Origin: Torymus aiolomorphi
Taxonomy: Eukaryota > Arthropoda > Insecta > Hymenoptera > Torymidae
Direction of reading: 5' to 3'
NCBI GenBank assembly: GCA_036365515.1
Contig: CM070876.1
Coordinates: 101,432,310-101,496,309, forward strand
Length of the DNA stretch: 64,000 nucleotides
Numbering within the stretch: the first letter of the stretch is position 1; the number at the start of each line of letters is the position of its first letter. This document shows, in pieces, positions 33,840 to 43,213 of the stretch. The notes below the pieces were generated by a model, which had not been told where the DNA came from, did not search any database, and was given only the letters and a program-made list of their open reading frames with translations. Position numbers and translations under genes: made by a program.

Positions 33840-35041
33840 TTAGTAAAGAAATTACAGATACGATATTCTTAATAGATTCTTTAAATTAATCGGAAATGAG
33901 GACGTAAGATTTACAGCTTCAAAAGATTGGCTTTCAAAATTTAAAAACACCCATAGAATTGTTTCTCGAAAAATTAATAAATTTATCACAAAAAAAAGTA
34001 TAGAAAATAGAAATGATTTGCATAAAAAAGAAGTAGAATTCGTAACAGAAGTCAAACAATTGATTAATCAAATAGGCGCTGACAATACATATAATTCAGA
34101 CCAGTCTGGTTTTCAGTTGGAAATGCACCAGAAAATGTTGGAAATCGACCAGAAGGTCGTTCTCTTGCTTTTGAAGGAGAAAAGAAATTAAAGTGCCTTG
34201 TACAGTCAGTCACATCAACAACTCATAGCTATACTGTATAGTCGACAATTTCAGCCGCAGGAAAGTTACTATCACCATTATTTTTAGTATTAAAGGAACG
34301 AAGCGGAGAATTTGGACCAATTTATCACAAAATTTGTGTCACAAAATTTGTTTGTGCCTACAAACGTATATGTTACATCCTCGACATCTGGAAAACTTAA
34401 TTCAAGTAAAATCACGTTCTATTAATTTCTAAAAATAAAACGTTAATTATTTCGGAAGACACATTTAAATAAAATCAAAATTTGTAGAACTCTTTAAGGC
34501 GTGGTTAAAAGAGGTATATTTTCCTCAAGTTGGACCTAGAAGCATGCTGCTAATTGATTCGTGGAGTGGTCATTGTCCAACGATTGTACAGGAAGTTACG
34601 CCACACGATAAAACACTACATCTCAAAATGATACCTACAGGAACGACTGGAAACATACAGCCGTTAGATGTATATGCATTCCGCACATGGAAGAACTATG
34701 TTAAACATTTTTCAGACCATGTTTTGTTCATAGACGAAGACTTAAATTTACATTTGAGAAATAATATAATTAAATTACAGTCTTTGGTTCATAACCAATT
34801 TTCATCTCCACGATATGAAAATCTATTTAAATATTCGTGGTATAAAAGTGGGTATCTTGTGAATCGATCAGGAGATTTCGATGACCCCGTAAGTTTCAGT
34901 TTCGGAGATTCCTGTGCAACGCATTGTGAGATCAATGGTTGTAATAATGTTGCAATTGTTAGATGTTCGTGGTGTAAAAAATCTTTATGCTTAAAACACT
35001 TTTTTGAAGAATATCATTATTGTACAACTTACAATCCATAA
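33840..35041 (+). pseudogene. pogo/Tigger-like transposase with C-terminal zinc-binding tail, broken 5' half
   Basis: 33880-34200 holds, in broken frames, the CENP-B-type DNA-binding part (ASKDWLSKFKNTHRIVSRK) and the first catalytic Asp region (YNSDQSGFQLEMH). 34544-35041 is a clean 165-codon frame with the second Asp motif LLIDSWSGHC, the IPTGTTGNIQPLDVYAF step of DDE_1 transposases, and a tail HCEINGC...CSWCKKSLCLKHFF--YHYC with about seven Cys and three His, likely a zinc finger. The domestication question is open for the clean 3' frame, but the broken first half and absent start argue for decay. Confidence 0.7.
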
Positions 35042-35384
35042 TGCCTCGAGCTATTCGACAAACAATTACTTTTTTGAGAATACTTTAAATTTTTTGTAGT
35101 AATAGTAATAATAATAATAATAAAACTTGTGTTGTTAAAACAAAAACCATATTTACATTAGTTATCATTTCATTTTGTATTTTTCTGCAACACGTAACTT
35201 TAATTTTTATTATTTTTTTGAAAAATAATTAATCTCACTAAATTTTGATTATTTACGCAATTTTTTCAGAAAAAAATAATAAACACATTTACCCTCCCTG
35301 CTAGAAAAAGTTAGTAGAAGTCGATAAAAATCGATAAGGTTCACCATTGAAGTCAATAAAATCTCTTAATTTCCTTAAAAAGAG
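35042..35384. other. No gene recognised; AT-rich 3' flank of the transposase
   Basis: Contains an AAT trinucleotide run (35102-35122) and poly-T stretches before the right subterminal array. Confidence 0.5.
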
Positions 35385-36410
35385 AAAAATAGGGGTTCCT
35401 ACCCTTAAAATTGAAAGTGATACAGATTTGTGGCCTTTTTAATTTTAAGATTTTTAGCGTTAGTTTTATTAAGGTAGTTACCCCCTAAAAAATAATTTTG
35501 GTTAAAACCACGGGACAGGTCAACTTTATTTTTTTAATTTTCTTTTAAATGGAATCAGTTTTAAGGCGATATATAATTTATTATAATTTTTATAGCTGAA
35601 AATTGATGAAAAAAGCTTAAGTTTCTTGAAAAAGAAAATAGGGGTTGCTACCCTTAAAATTGAAAATAATGCTGTTTTGAAGCCTTTCTTATTTAAAATT
35701 TTTAGCGTTGGTTTTATTAAGGTATCTTTATTTATTTCTGAAATAATGAACAAAAAATAAATAAGGGGTAGTTACCCCTAAAAAATAATTTTGGCCAAAA
35801 CCACGAGACAGGTCAACTTTATTTTTTAATTTTCTTTTAAATGGAATCAGTTTTGAGGCGATATATAATTTATTGTAATTTTTGTAGCTGAAAATTGATG
35901 AAAAAAGCTTAGTTTTCTTTAAAAAAAAATAGGGGTTGCTACCCTTAAAATTGAAAGTAATGCTGTTTTGAAGCCTTTCCTATTTTAAAATTTTTAGCGT
36001 TGGTTTTATTAAGGTATCTTTATTTATTTCTGAAATAATGAACAAAATATAAATAAGGGGTAGTTACCCTCTAAAAAATAATTTTGGACAAAACCACGAG
36101 ACAGGTCAACTTTATTTTTTAATTTTCTTTTAAATGGAATCAGTTTTGAGGCGATATATAATTTATTGTAATTTAATAGCTGAAAATTGATGAAAAAAGC
36201 TTAGTTTCCTTGAAAAAAAAAAATAGGGGTTGCTACCCTTAAAATTGAAAGTAATGCTATTTTGAAGGCTTTTTTATTCGACAACTTTTGGCGTCGGTTT
36301 GATTAAGCTAGCTTTATTCGCTTTTGAAATATTTGAAAGAAACTGTTTTTGAGGGTGAACTTTAGGGGTAGATTTCACCCCCTTAAAGTGTCTATCAGTA
36401 CCTAAAAAAA
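35385..36410 (+). repeat. Right subterminal array of the pogo-like element
   Basis: Three well-kept tandem copies of about 290 bp (joins near 35710 and 36005) and a diverged fourth reaching about 36400. Each includes AAACCACG(G/A)GACAGGTCAACTT. Opposite in orientation to 32090-32575. Confidence 0.9.
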
Positions 36411-36469
36411 ATACGTGTCTCTTATTTTTTAATGTACTACAACATATTGCAATATCGTCCAATTCGGCG

Positions 36470-36981
36470 ACTTACACATGGGGTACCTTCCTTGTAAGTG
36501 CGATATTTAATTGATGGAGAGTGTTGCGGCCGTCAAAGAGCGCCGATTCACCGCTCCCAAAATTATCTTTCTCGAAAACAACCAATGCTATCCGGTGCGC
36601 TAGAAAAAAATTTTGGAAGCTTGTGAGCTCGTCAAAGCCGCAACCGTCTCTTGGAATTTTTACACCCGCATCGGTCACGAGTCTTCCCGCGTGCTCTTTT
36701 TGCATTTTTCGTCGTCCGTCGCGAATCACTGTCCATTTTGCATGCGTCTCAGTGCAATCCTGTGTCTTGCGTTCCACGTATACCATTCCAACCGCAAGCT
36801 CACGCGGTAAACATAAGTGATCGCTGCTCTTAATAACAGTGATTGAGTGCTTTTGCACATCGTTTAACTTTAAGGCGTCTCGACCAGTATTTATATATTT
36901 GGTGGTATAATGCGGGCAGCCCGTTGAGGGAAGGAAGCGATGACCGGATTTCCCTCTGCATCATATCACGATTTCGGATAA
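36470..36981 (-). pseudogene. Maverick DNA polymerase B, N-terminal region (third exon)
   Basis: Begins after a good 3' splice site (TTATAG at 36987-36982). Contains MQREIRSSLPSLNGL, then the long frame with DHLCLPRELAVGM, RDGRRKMQKEHA, IPRDGCGFDELTSFQNF and LFDGRNTLHQLNIAL. This is the conserved N-terminal part of insect Maverick polymerases, preceding the exonuclease domain. One frame change lies near 36860. Coding similarity ends near 36470, against the pogo-like element's repeat, so the insertion split the gene. The palm segment is at 28.7-28.97 kb. Confidence 0.75.
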
Positions 36982-37054
36982 CTATAATTAAACATATTTA
37001 CATTTTTAAAAACAAAATCAGAAAACGTTTTAAATAAATATTTTGTACACTTAC
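36982..37054 (-). other. Probable intron 2 of the spliced Maverick gene
   Basis: 73 nt with GTAAGTGT donor and TTTAATTATAG acceptor, AT-rich, between the acidic exon and the polB N-terminal exon. Confidence 0.6.
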
Positions 37055-37649
37055 GTTCGTTGATACGCCGATGGGAATCATAACTGTGATTGTAGTCGTT
37101 CGTGATCGTATTCGCAACCTGCTCAAAGTTCGACAGTTGATTTTTGCGGTCTGCACGCGCTGTATTGGCCGCGGTACTGGTGTCTTCTGCCAGCACATCT
37201 GGAAGCTGTCTCCCGAGAAGTCTCTCTTCTGCAGCGGTCACTAGTGGCCTGTCGTAAATCGCAAGTGCGTCGGAAATCGCGATGTCCATGAACATTAGGT
37301 CTTCCATCCGCTGATCATCGGCTCGGCACGTCGCTTGCTCCTCTTCTGTCTCGTTATCAGGAACGTCGCCGTCGGGCCCCCAGACGGGAAGCTCAGGGCC
37401 TTCGGGTCCCCAGGCGATAAGTGCGGGGCTTTCGGGGTATGGGACTTCATGCACCTCGGTCACAACATCTACCTGCTCGCCATCCACCTCCTCCTCCTCC
37501 TACTCCGTATCGGCGGGCCGCTGCAAAATTCAGCATTCGACGAGCAGGATTAAATAGGCCGCTCGTACGCGCCGAGTGCTCGGGGGCCTCATCTTCCTCG
37601 AAATACGTACTGTCGGTTAGCTCCGAATCATCATCGCGTATGAGACTCT
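37055..37649 (-). pseudogene. Second exon upstream of polB, acidic
   Basis: Bounded by a 3' splice site (GCATTAG|AG, 37650) and a 5' splice site (GTAAGTGT, from 37054). It encodes an acidic Pro/Glu-rich segment (VPYPESPALIAWGPEGPELP, then MEDLMFMDIAISDALAIYD). A Glu run encoded by GAG repeats near 37490 has slipped frame. The last codons before the splice donor read SHRRINE. I do not recognise a domain. Position suggests it is the N-terminal extension of the polymerase ORF or a separate spliced early gene. Confidence 0.55.
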
Positions 37650-37747
37650 CTAATGCAGTAAATAAAAAATATGTAAATAAAAATATGTAAATAAAAATAT
37701 GTAAATAAAAATGAAAATTATTTTGAAAAAAAAAGGTTTAGACTTAC
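37650..37747 (-). other. Probable intron 1 of the spliced Maverick gene
   Basis: 98 nt with GTAAGTCT at the 5' end and a TTATTTACTGCATTAG acceptor. The interior is AT-rich with ATGTAAATAAAA repeats. Confidence 0.6.
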
Positions 37748-38045
37748 CTAAACGCTCTTGACGGGCATTCGCTATGCCGCGAAATACATGCAACCCGCTT
37801 AGTTGGCGGTCGAAGATGTCGTCTTCGATGACTCGTTGTACTTCACGTGAATGCGCGAATGAATTGTGTAGACGCACTATCGCGCGATACCCAGTCGATC
37901 TGAGTATCAGTCGTAATTGCTCCTCCAAGTTTTCACGCGACATACGTCGGAAACGATGCATCCAGTCAGGGTTCCTGCCGTGACGTGCTCTTGCCGCGAG
38001 TCGTAACACGGCCCGCCGAAGCGTTCTCTTAGCGTGATTATCCAT
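37748..38045 (-). CDS. First exon of the spliced Maverick gene
   Basis: An open frame from the ATG at 38045 (MDNHAKRTLRRAVLRLAAR) to a consensus splice donor. It is strongly basic at the start, then helical (RENLEEQLRLILRSTGYRAI...REVQRVIEDDIFDRQLSGL). The resemblance of the first 30 residues to a DNA-binding or terminal-protein-like segment is composition only. It is the most upstream part of the polymerase transcription unit that I can support. No interruption is seen in this exon. Confidence 0.5.
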
Positions 38046-38745
38046 CTCTCACGAAACTTCTGAATGAACTGTGCACAACAGCGAGTCGCACAAGATTCTT
38101 ATACACATACGTTATCTTGAAGCGTACCCCGTGAAACCTATGTTAAAAAAATTAGTGATCTCGTCATCTCGTCAGAGTTTGCGCCCACCAGCGCTACTTC
38201 TTCCGCATCTCGCTCCATTGTTTTACAAGCGCATTTTTCTTCATGCGCATTTTCTTCGAACCAATACTGAGATTCAATAGCGTCCTAACGGATGCTTGAT
38301 AACAAAAATCGTTATGTCTCGCGAAGAGACACGTGTATTTTCCAAAGTCCACGGAGGTCCAAGCTGAACAATGGCCCTTCTACATTCGTCACTGAAAAAA
38401 GGATAAGGTTTCAAAGCTCTCGAAACCAAAACATTTGTGACACATCTACGGAAAAGCATGAATGCGAGATAAAAATTTACGATGCATAGCTAGCAGACGT
38501 GAAAGAATGTTCTACAAAAAACATAGTTTATTACTTTCCACGACACGTGTCAAACTCCATTGACGCGAATGCCTCACTTTCAAAATGGAAAGAGTAGTGG
38601 AGAGGCTGTGCTGTAAATCCCTCAGAAAAATGACCTGACAAACAGCCTCTAACCGACGTATGAAAAAAATTCTCTCAGCTTAAGTAAACAGCACACGAGT
38701 GAAAATATTCCTCAGGCACGTACACAGGTCACTTTCTTCGTCTGC
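38046..38745. other. No gene recognised; region between divergent genes
   Basis: Lies between the minus-strand polymerase unit and the plus-strand ORFs beginning near 38.8 kb, so it may have held divergent promoters of the Maverick. Short open frames on both strands (38274-38489) show no domain. The spaced motif ACGTGT near 38330 and 38544 is too short to interpret. Confidence 0.45.
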
Positions 38746-38845
38746 TTAATCCATTGATGAGAGCTCGCTATTAATATTGCCCGAAACAGTGGAGTCGTAA
38801 AAACCAGACGGCGACGACAGCGGCAGGATATAGAAGTGCTCCTCG

Positions 38846-39462
38846 GTGCCTGGCGTGAAGCTCAGCATGCACGAGTGCGTGCTGTTTGCAAGCGAGGGCT
38901 TCGCTATTATAGCAGCCGACCAGCCGTATTTTATTAGGAAGCCGCTCAGTGCTCCATATTTATTCGGTGATAAAAACATGTGCATGCGGCCGGTCACCAA
39001 CAAGCAGCGGTGGGGGAAAGGCCCTCCCCCACTACGCAAAGGATGCTCCCCACCACCACCACCATCACCACCACCACCACCCCCACCATCACCACTGCTG
39101 AAACAAGGAGCGGCGGACGAAAGGCCCTTCCCACTAGAGGTACCAGCATCATACGCATCAGTTGGCTACAGATGATGGACCAGGTCAGTCGTGAAATATC
39201 AACTTTTCATGAGGAGCTCGAGAGGACTCAAAGGAGAGTGCGCAACAGTCTCAGTTGTATTGAGCGCATACAGCACTCGATGATACGTCTTAGCCGTCGC
39301 ATCCACCAAGCCCTGGACACCACGGAAGTGGCTGGTTTCCGGGAACAAATTGTGCAGGTATCCCAGCAGCTCCAGCACCACACAGAGGCAGTGAGACGTA
39401 CATCGCAACACGCTGAACACTTGTCAGCGCGAGTGGACGCCCTAGAAAAACTCCTGCGCTAG
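38846..39462 (+). CDS. Coiled-coil ORF with Thr/Pro-rich hinge, divergent from polB
   Basis: Two overlapping frames. 38846-39175 opens VPGVKLSMHECVLFASEGFA and reaches a poly-Pro tract encoded by CCACCA repeats. 38980-39462 passes the same repeat as poly-Thr, then gives an 80-residue coiled coil (VSREISTFHEELERTQRRV...SARVDALEKLLR). The CCA repeat (39049-39095) is a likely slippage point that joined or separated the frames. The helical part has regular hydrophobic spacing and no membrane segment. Proximity to the polymerase unit suggests a Maverick accessory gene, but I recognise no homologue. Confidence 0.45.
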
Positions 39463-39560
39463 AGAAGGAAAGCAACACCACCGCCATCGGCAAGAGTCTG
39501 CATCATTACAGCAGAGGTCAAAGCAAAGCTCGAAGCACACGACCTGTAGATAGCAGTCGC

Positions 39561-40003
39561 GTGATGGATCGTGACAGCCGCAGCAGCAGCAGCAGCAGCA
39601 GCGCAATGGAGATTGTGTATTTATATCAGCGCCTTGCGAGGTACAGAAGAAAACGGGATCACACCATTCGGATGATTAACCGCATAGATGCTGCAATTAG
39701 TCAGGCGCACCAACAAGAGCGCCTGCTACAAGACCGCGTAAGAAATGCGATGGTGCCAAATGCCTCGTCTGTGGCATACTTTTTAGGATTTTGAGGAGCG
39801 ATCTGGAGGGCCGCTCCTGGGAACAGTGCTGGCACTGCACGTGCTTTCGGTGTGGTGTGTGCCGCGAGAAGCCGTGTGAGTGCCTGCAACAAATGGACAC
39901 TCCACGATCACTGTCACCGCAGCCTGCAGCAGCAGCATCATCATCAACAACAGCAGCAGCAGCAGCAGCAGCACTAGGAGACGACGATAGTGCAGCCGTG
40001 TAG
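39561..40003 (+). CDS. Short coiled coil followed in the next frame by a LIM-like zinc finger
   Basis: 39561-39794 encodes MMDRDSRSS, a Ser run from AGC repeats, then a helical segment (YLYQRLARYRRKRDHTIRMI). From 39758 the next frame is open to 40003 and starts KCLVCGILF, reaching CWHCTCFRCGVC. The arrangement CxxC, about 18 residues, WHxxCFxCxxC is that of the first zinc finger of a LIM domain. The rest of a LIM domain is missing; the tail is Ser/Ala-rich from GCA repeats. Either a frameshift or programmed slippage links the two parts, or the coil and finger belong to different ORFs. A coiled coil plus Cys/His finger recalls adaptor proteins. No function is assigned. Confidence 0.5.
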
Positions 40004-40004
40004 T

Positions 40005-40345
40005 GCAATATGTGCGTGTGCGTCTGTACGTGTTTGTACATCTGTGCGTGCGTGTGACAGCAGAATTGTGCGTGTGTGTGTTTGTGCGTATGTGTGTGTG
40101 CACTGCGTGTCCAGACGTGTCTGCGAACACTTGAGACGCATGTTCCTATATGTTTCACCGGATACGTGTGCGACTGAACGTGTTTGTAGATGTGTGTGTG
40201 TGTGTGTGACAGCGGTACAGTTGAAAAAATGTACATGTGTGTGTATGTGCGTGCACTGCGTGCCCGTACGTGCCTGCGAACACGTGACACGCATCTGCCT
40301 ATGCGTATCAAATATGCGCTTATATGTGTGTGTGTGATAATTAAT
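40005..40345. repeat. GT-rich simple-sequence tract
   Basis: Imperfect TG/TGCG/TGTA repeats on the plus strand, in two similar halves (for example GTGTGTATGTGCGTGCACTGCGTG recurs in part near 40085 and 40240). Cys/Val and Thr/His reading frames here are artefacts. Confidence 0.9.
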
Positions 40346-40426
40346 AAAAATATGAATATTAATAAATAATATAAATTGTTATTTTTAGCTACCACCCAAA
40401 ACAATCCCGCGCTCCCCTCTCCTCAC

Positions 40427-40438
40427 CCCCCCCCCCCC
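40427..40438. repeat. Poly-C run
   Basis: A run of about twelve C after CTCCCCTCTCCTCACC, in an otherwise AT-rich stretch. Confidence 0.9.
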
Positions 40439-40490
40439 CTCTCTCTTGCTTATAATATGACAGGTATAGCGTGCGTATGACGATGCGGTA

Positions 40491-40670
40491 TCATTAACTC
40501 AAGTACTATGTAAACAGTAGCCGCACAGTAGCTAATGACCATTGTAAGTATGTGTTAATGGCCCGATTGTTTACAAATACAGTAGCAAAACAATGGGGTC
40601 ATTAACACATACTTACATGGGTCATTAGCTACTGTGCAGCTACGGTTTACATATCACTTGAGTTAATGAC
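40491..40670. repeat. 180-bp foldback element
   Basis: Inverted arms of about 85 bp: TCATTAACTCAAGTACTATG on the left is mirrored by the right end ...CTTGAGTTAATGA. The inner TAAGTATGTGTTAATGGCCC is mirrored by GGGTCATTAACACATACTTA. It could be a MITE; flanking target duplication not clear. Confidence 0.85.
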
Positions 40671-40775
40671 CTCTTGAGTTAAGTGCCACTTGACACTTGA
40701 CACATACCGCCCGATGAGTCATCCGTCTCGCAATACCTGTCCTAGTACTACTAATGCCGAAGAGTTCAGCGGATT

Positions 40776-40824
40776 TCGCTTAACTGCACTTCGGTCACGC
40801 TCTTGTGCGTGACTTAAGCGAAAA
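40776..40824. repeat. Short hairpin
   Basis: ATTTCGCTTAA and TTAAGCGAAAAT flank an inner hairpin GTCACGC-TCTT-GTGCGTGAC. Resembles a tiny foldback remnant. Confidence 0.6.
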
Positions 40825-41650
40825 TTGTATTTTTTTCTCTCGAGAATCTATAGATTCTTGATAATTCACTTACTACATAATACAATAATTTGTGTATTTA
40901 TAAAAAGTCACCGAAACCACCTTCAAGTAGTCATTCTTATCTGGATAGCTGGATTTAACAAAAGTTCATATTTTATATAGTGCATCAAAGTTACGTGATT
41001 GAGGATTGATTTTCGGAAAACACCTGCGCGAGTAATGTGATACCCCTTGCGCTGACCTTCCACGTACGGCTGCTAGTCGGGCTAGTCTGCAGTTTCAAGT
41101 TATCAAGAGATAAGGGGAAGAAAGGAGATGGTAGCAGTTATATTATAATTTAAGCATGCTTAGTCTCTGTCGGATCCACGAGCTGTAACGACGTATATGA
41201 GGATGACTCATATATGAGGATATCATACCATTGTCGTGACGATTTTTAGTTTGATTTTATCTACTGTCATTCGACTCCGTAACGCGACACAAACTTCTAT
41301 AATGGGTTAACAGATGGTTTTTCATACAAAAAACATCTCATAAAATATTCATGATATTTTGTGACAAGTTACTCTTGCAGCATCGAAACACGTCATAAAA
41401 AACGTTTATTTTTGGTATTTATTTTAGTTTAGGCAATTCTACAACGCTCTTCTGTGGTACTTTTACTTTTAAGGTATTGTATTTTTTCAACATACAATAA
41501 AAGTTACCGTTAATTTTTTTGAGTTTACAAAACTTTTAAGAGTGTATCAGTAGTTATATATTAGCTAAAGAGAATTAAATTTCAAATGCTGTCAGTATTA
41601 TCAAAATGTAATCTATATTATTAGTTACGATTGCCAAAGTAGTAGTACTT
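40825..41650. other. No gene recognised
   Basis: AT-rich, with a duplicated GAGGAT(G)ACTCATATATGAGGA patch at 41195-41225. No exon-like segment other than the one starting at 41653. Confidence 0.45.
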
Positions 41651-41652
41651 AC

Positions 41653-41766
41653 CTCCAATTCAAACGAAGAGATACAGTTTTCTTGAGTATAACAATTAGA
41701 AGAATGAAAGAAAAATCGGTCCGATAAACGTAACTCAGCTTTTTGAGCCGGCACATAACAACCTAT
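41653..41766 (-). pseudogene. Isolated exon of a MutS homologue (MSH4/MSH5-like)
   Basis: 114 nt (38 codons) framed by a perfect acceptor (TTTTACAG) and donor (GTAAGTACT). It reads IGCYVPAQKAELRLSDRFFF, then SSFELE before the donor. GCYVPA---xLxxxDRIF and the following Ser/Thr-Phe step are the well-known segment between Walker A and Walker B of MutS ATPases; the meiotic members MSH4 and MSH5 fit best. The reading frame is clean. I find no neighbouring MSH exon (no P-loop upstream, no DELGRGT downstream). It is either a captured fragment or one exon of a host gene with very long introns. Labelled pseudogene for lack of partners. Confidence 0.6.
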
Positions 41767-41840
41767 CTGTAAAATAAAAAAATATATTAATAATATTACA
41801 AAGATCAAAATTTCAGGCGAATATTAACAAAGTAATTAGA

Positions 41841-42180
41841 ACTATTTTTTACAGATTCTTAACTATAAACAAATTAATTTCAATTATACCATTGCGGAGT
41901 TCTTGACAAAGTGCTTTTTTTTGTAAAATACGTGATTAAATAATAATATTAAAAAACAATGATGAGGATCAACCCAGGGTGCAAAGAAAATGTACACTTA
42001 AATCATCAACGATACATAACCCACTCGGGTAGCGAAATACAACGACCGTGAAGCAAAGACTATTTTCCTATAAACGTGTGCAAAAATCGAGTTTGCACAC
42101 GCATTTGCGCGCGCAGGTGGATGTGCAGACTCGAAAATTGCTCAACTCGATAGAAAAAATAGCATACGATACTCATGCGC
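41841..42180. other. No gene recognised
   Basis: AT-rich then mixed sequence with a GCGCGCGC patch near 42108. No supported feature until the hairpin at 42186. Confidence 0.4.
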
Positions 42181-42185
42181 TGCGT

Positions 42186-42256
42186 AGGTGATCCCACAAG
42201 AGCGGAGTTTGTCGCCCGAGCGAAGCGACAAACTACGCTCGTGCAGGAATCACCTA
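42186..42256. repeat. 71-bp hairpin around CCCGAGCGAAGCG
   Basis: GTAGGTGAT...GAGCGGAGTTTGTCGC and GCGACAAACTACGCTC...ATCACCTAC are inverted copies around CCGAGCGAA. The same core (GTCGCCCGAGCGAAGC) appears near 55,500, and its inverse (GCTTCGCTCGGGC) near 3,450. Confidence 0.8.
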
Positions 42257-42469
42257 CTTTGCGCACTCGTATCGTAATGTACTGTTCTTGCCAGAGGTGT
42301 CCGTAAAAGTATATACTTCACTGTCTGTTTGATGCTACCGTGTTATATTTTACTTTATTATAATTTTTTTATTTGATAATTATTATATTCACGCATGTTC
42401 ATACTTAATACGAAGGTAGTATGTCGACATTGTAAAAGTCAATAAACATACAAATTGTTATTATAAGAC

Positions 42470-42525
42470 CAACGTTTCGACGGTGATCTCCGTCATCTTC
42501 AGGACCACACTATTTATTACAAATA
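42470..42525 (-). ncRNA. Hammerhead-like hairpin core, single copy
   Basis: On the minus strand: CTGAAGAT-GACGG-AGATCA-CCGTC-GAAACGTTGG. Same architecture as in the foldbacks at 30.5 and 62.3 kb: CTGAAGA, one extra base, a G/C-rich 5-6 bp stem, then GAAAC. CUGANGA and GAAA are the conserved core of hammerhead ribozymes, but I could not pair helix I and there is one unexplained base at the start of helix II. No ribozyme activity is claimed. Confidence 0.35.
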
Positions 42526-42559
42526 TAAAGTAATTATAAGTATGCACTATAGCAATCAA

Positions 42560-43011
42560 GGAGCGCGGAAGCGCTCCGAAGGCAGTATAGAAGAAGCCTA
42601 AAAGGAGCGACCCGTGCTAGATATACTTTCAAATGGGTGTATGAAAACTTCAATGCGCTTTTACGTATATTGCGTTAGCCTTTAGTATATAACATATCCC
42701 TCTTAATCGAAAGCAATTTCATTGCTCTACTCAAATCAAAAGATTTTATTTAAAAAGATTATCTCGTTCGAAAGATACAGAGAGCTGAATTTTTGTATGT
42801 GCTGTTTCCTTTCCGAACTTTTCGTCTTGTTATTCAGATATCCGTTTTGCAGCTCTTACGACACTTTCGGTTGTTCGTCTATCTTACGCTTGTATATCTG
42901 TACTATGAGTATCAATCAACGGGGAAAATAACTTTTATTAGTTACATAAGTACTTATTATATATATATATATATATATATTATTTCATTTTGGATTTGAT
43001 TGGAAAAATAT
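42560..43011. other. No gene recognised
   Basis: Holds GGAGCGCGGAAGCGCTCC, a perfect short hairpin at 42561-42578, and a TA run at 42959-42980. Open frames at 42722 and 42793 overlap in two frames and show no domain. Confidence 0.45.
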
Positions 43012-43213
43012 AACCAATAGCAATATATTATAACTAGATAAGTAGCAAACATTGATTATAAAATTATAAATCAATAAAGTTTACAATAAGTATTGTTACT
43101 TTGTAAAATCTTGTTTGTATTTTTATAGAGTATATCAGAAAATGTAAGGATTACTACCAAGTAAATCGATCACTGTTAAAAAATAGTTTTTAACAAAGAA
43201 GAGTTCATTAATT
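43012..43213 (+). repeat. ~200-bp direct repeat, left copy
   Basis: Nearly the same sequence as 46382-46583 (for example GATCACTGTTAAAAAATAGT), on either side of the palindromic transposon at 43214-46242. Confidence 0.85.

Larger units (their letters stand above)
32090..36410 (+). mobile_element. pogo-like DDE transposon with inverted subterminal repeat arrays
   Basis: A decayed transposase (33840-35041) lies between arrays of a unit of about 290 bp. The left array (32090-32575, about 1.6 copies) and right array (35385-36410, three good copies plus a diverged fourth) are in opposite orientation. The unit contains AGGGGTAGTTACCCCTA, AATGGAATCAGTTTTGAGGC and ATAGGGGTTGCTACCCTTAA. The element sits in the Maverick polymerase gene. 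Precise ends and a target duplication were not found. Confidence 0.7.
23090..38045 (-). mobile_element. Maverick/Polinton element, decayed and interrupted
   Basis: A set of minus-strand remnants with the gene content of insect Maverick/Polinton elements. In transcriptional order: polB N-terminal exons (38045-36470), [foreign DNA 36.47-28.97 kb], polB motif-A segment, packaging ATPase, a small conserved ORF fused to integrase, penton, minor virion protein, major capsid protein, an unknown conserved protein, and the protease start. Capsid-region genes are tightly packed (penton and the next ORF are 1 bp apart). Most genes carry a stop, frameshift or deletion. The protease end is lost near the TA tract and palindromic transposon. 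I found no terminal inverted repeats for the element. These elements combine virus-like capsid genes with self-synthesis by protein-primed polymerase and retroviral-type integration. Confidence 0.85.

Noticed and set aside
39990..40404. Long overlapping frames on both strands (106-235 codons)
   Set aside because: Mostly translations of GT-rich simple sequence and CAG/CTG repeats. Only the short LIM-like finger frame before 40,003 has domain-like content.
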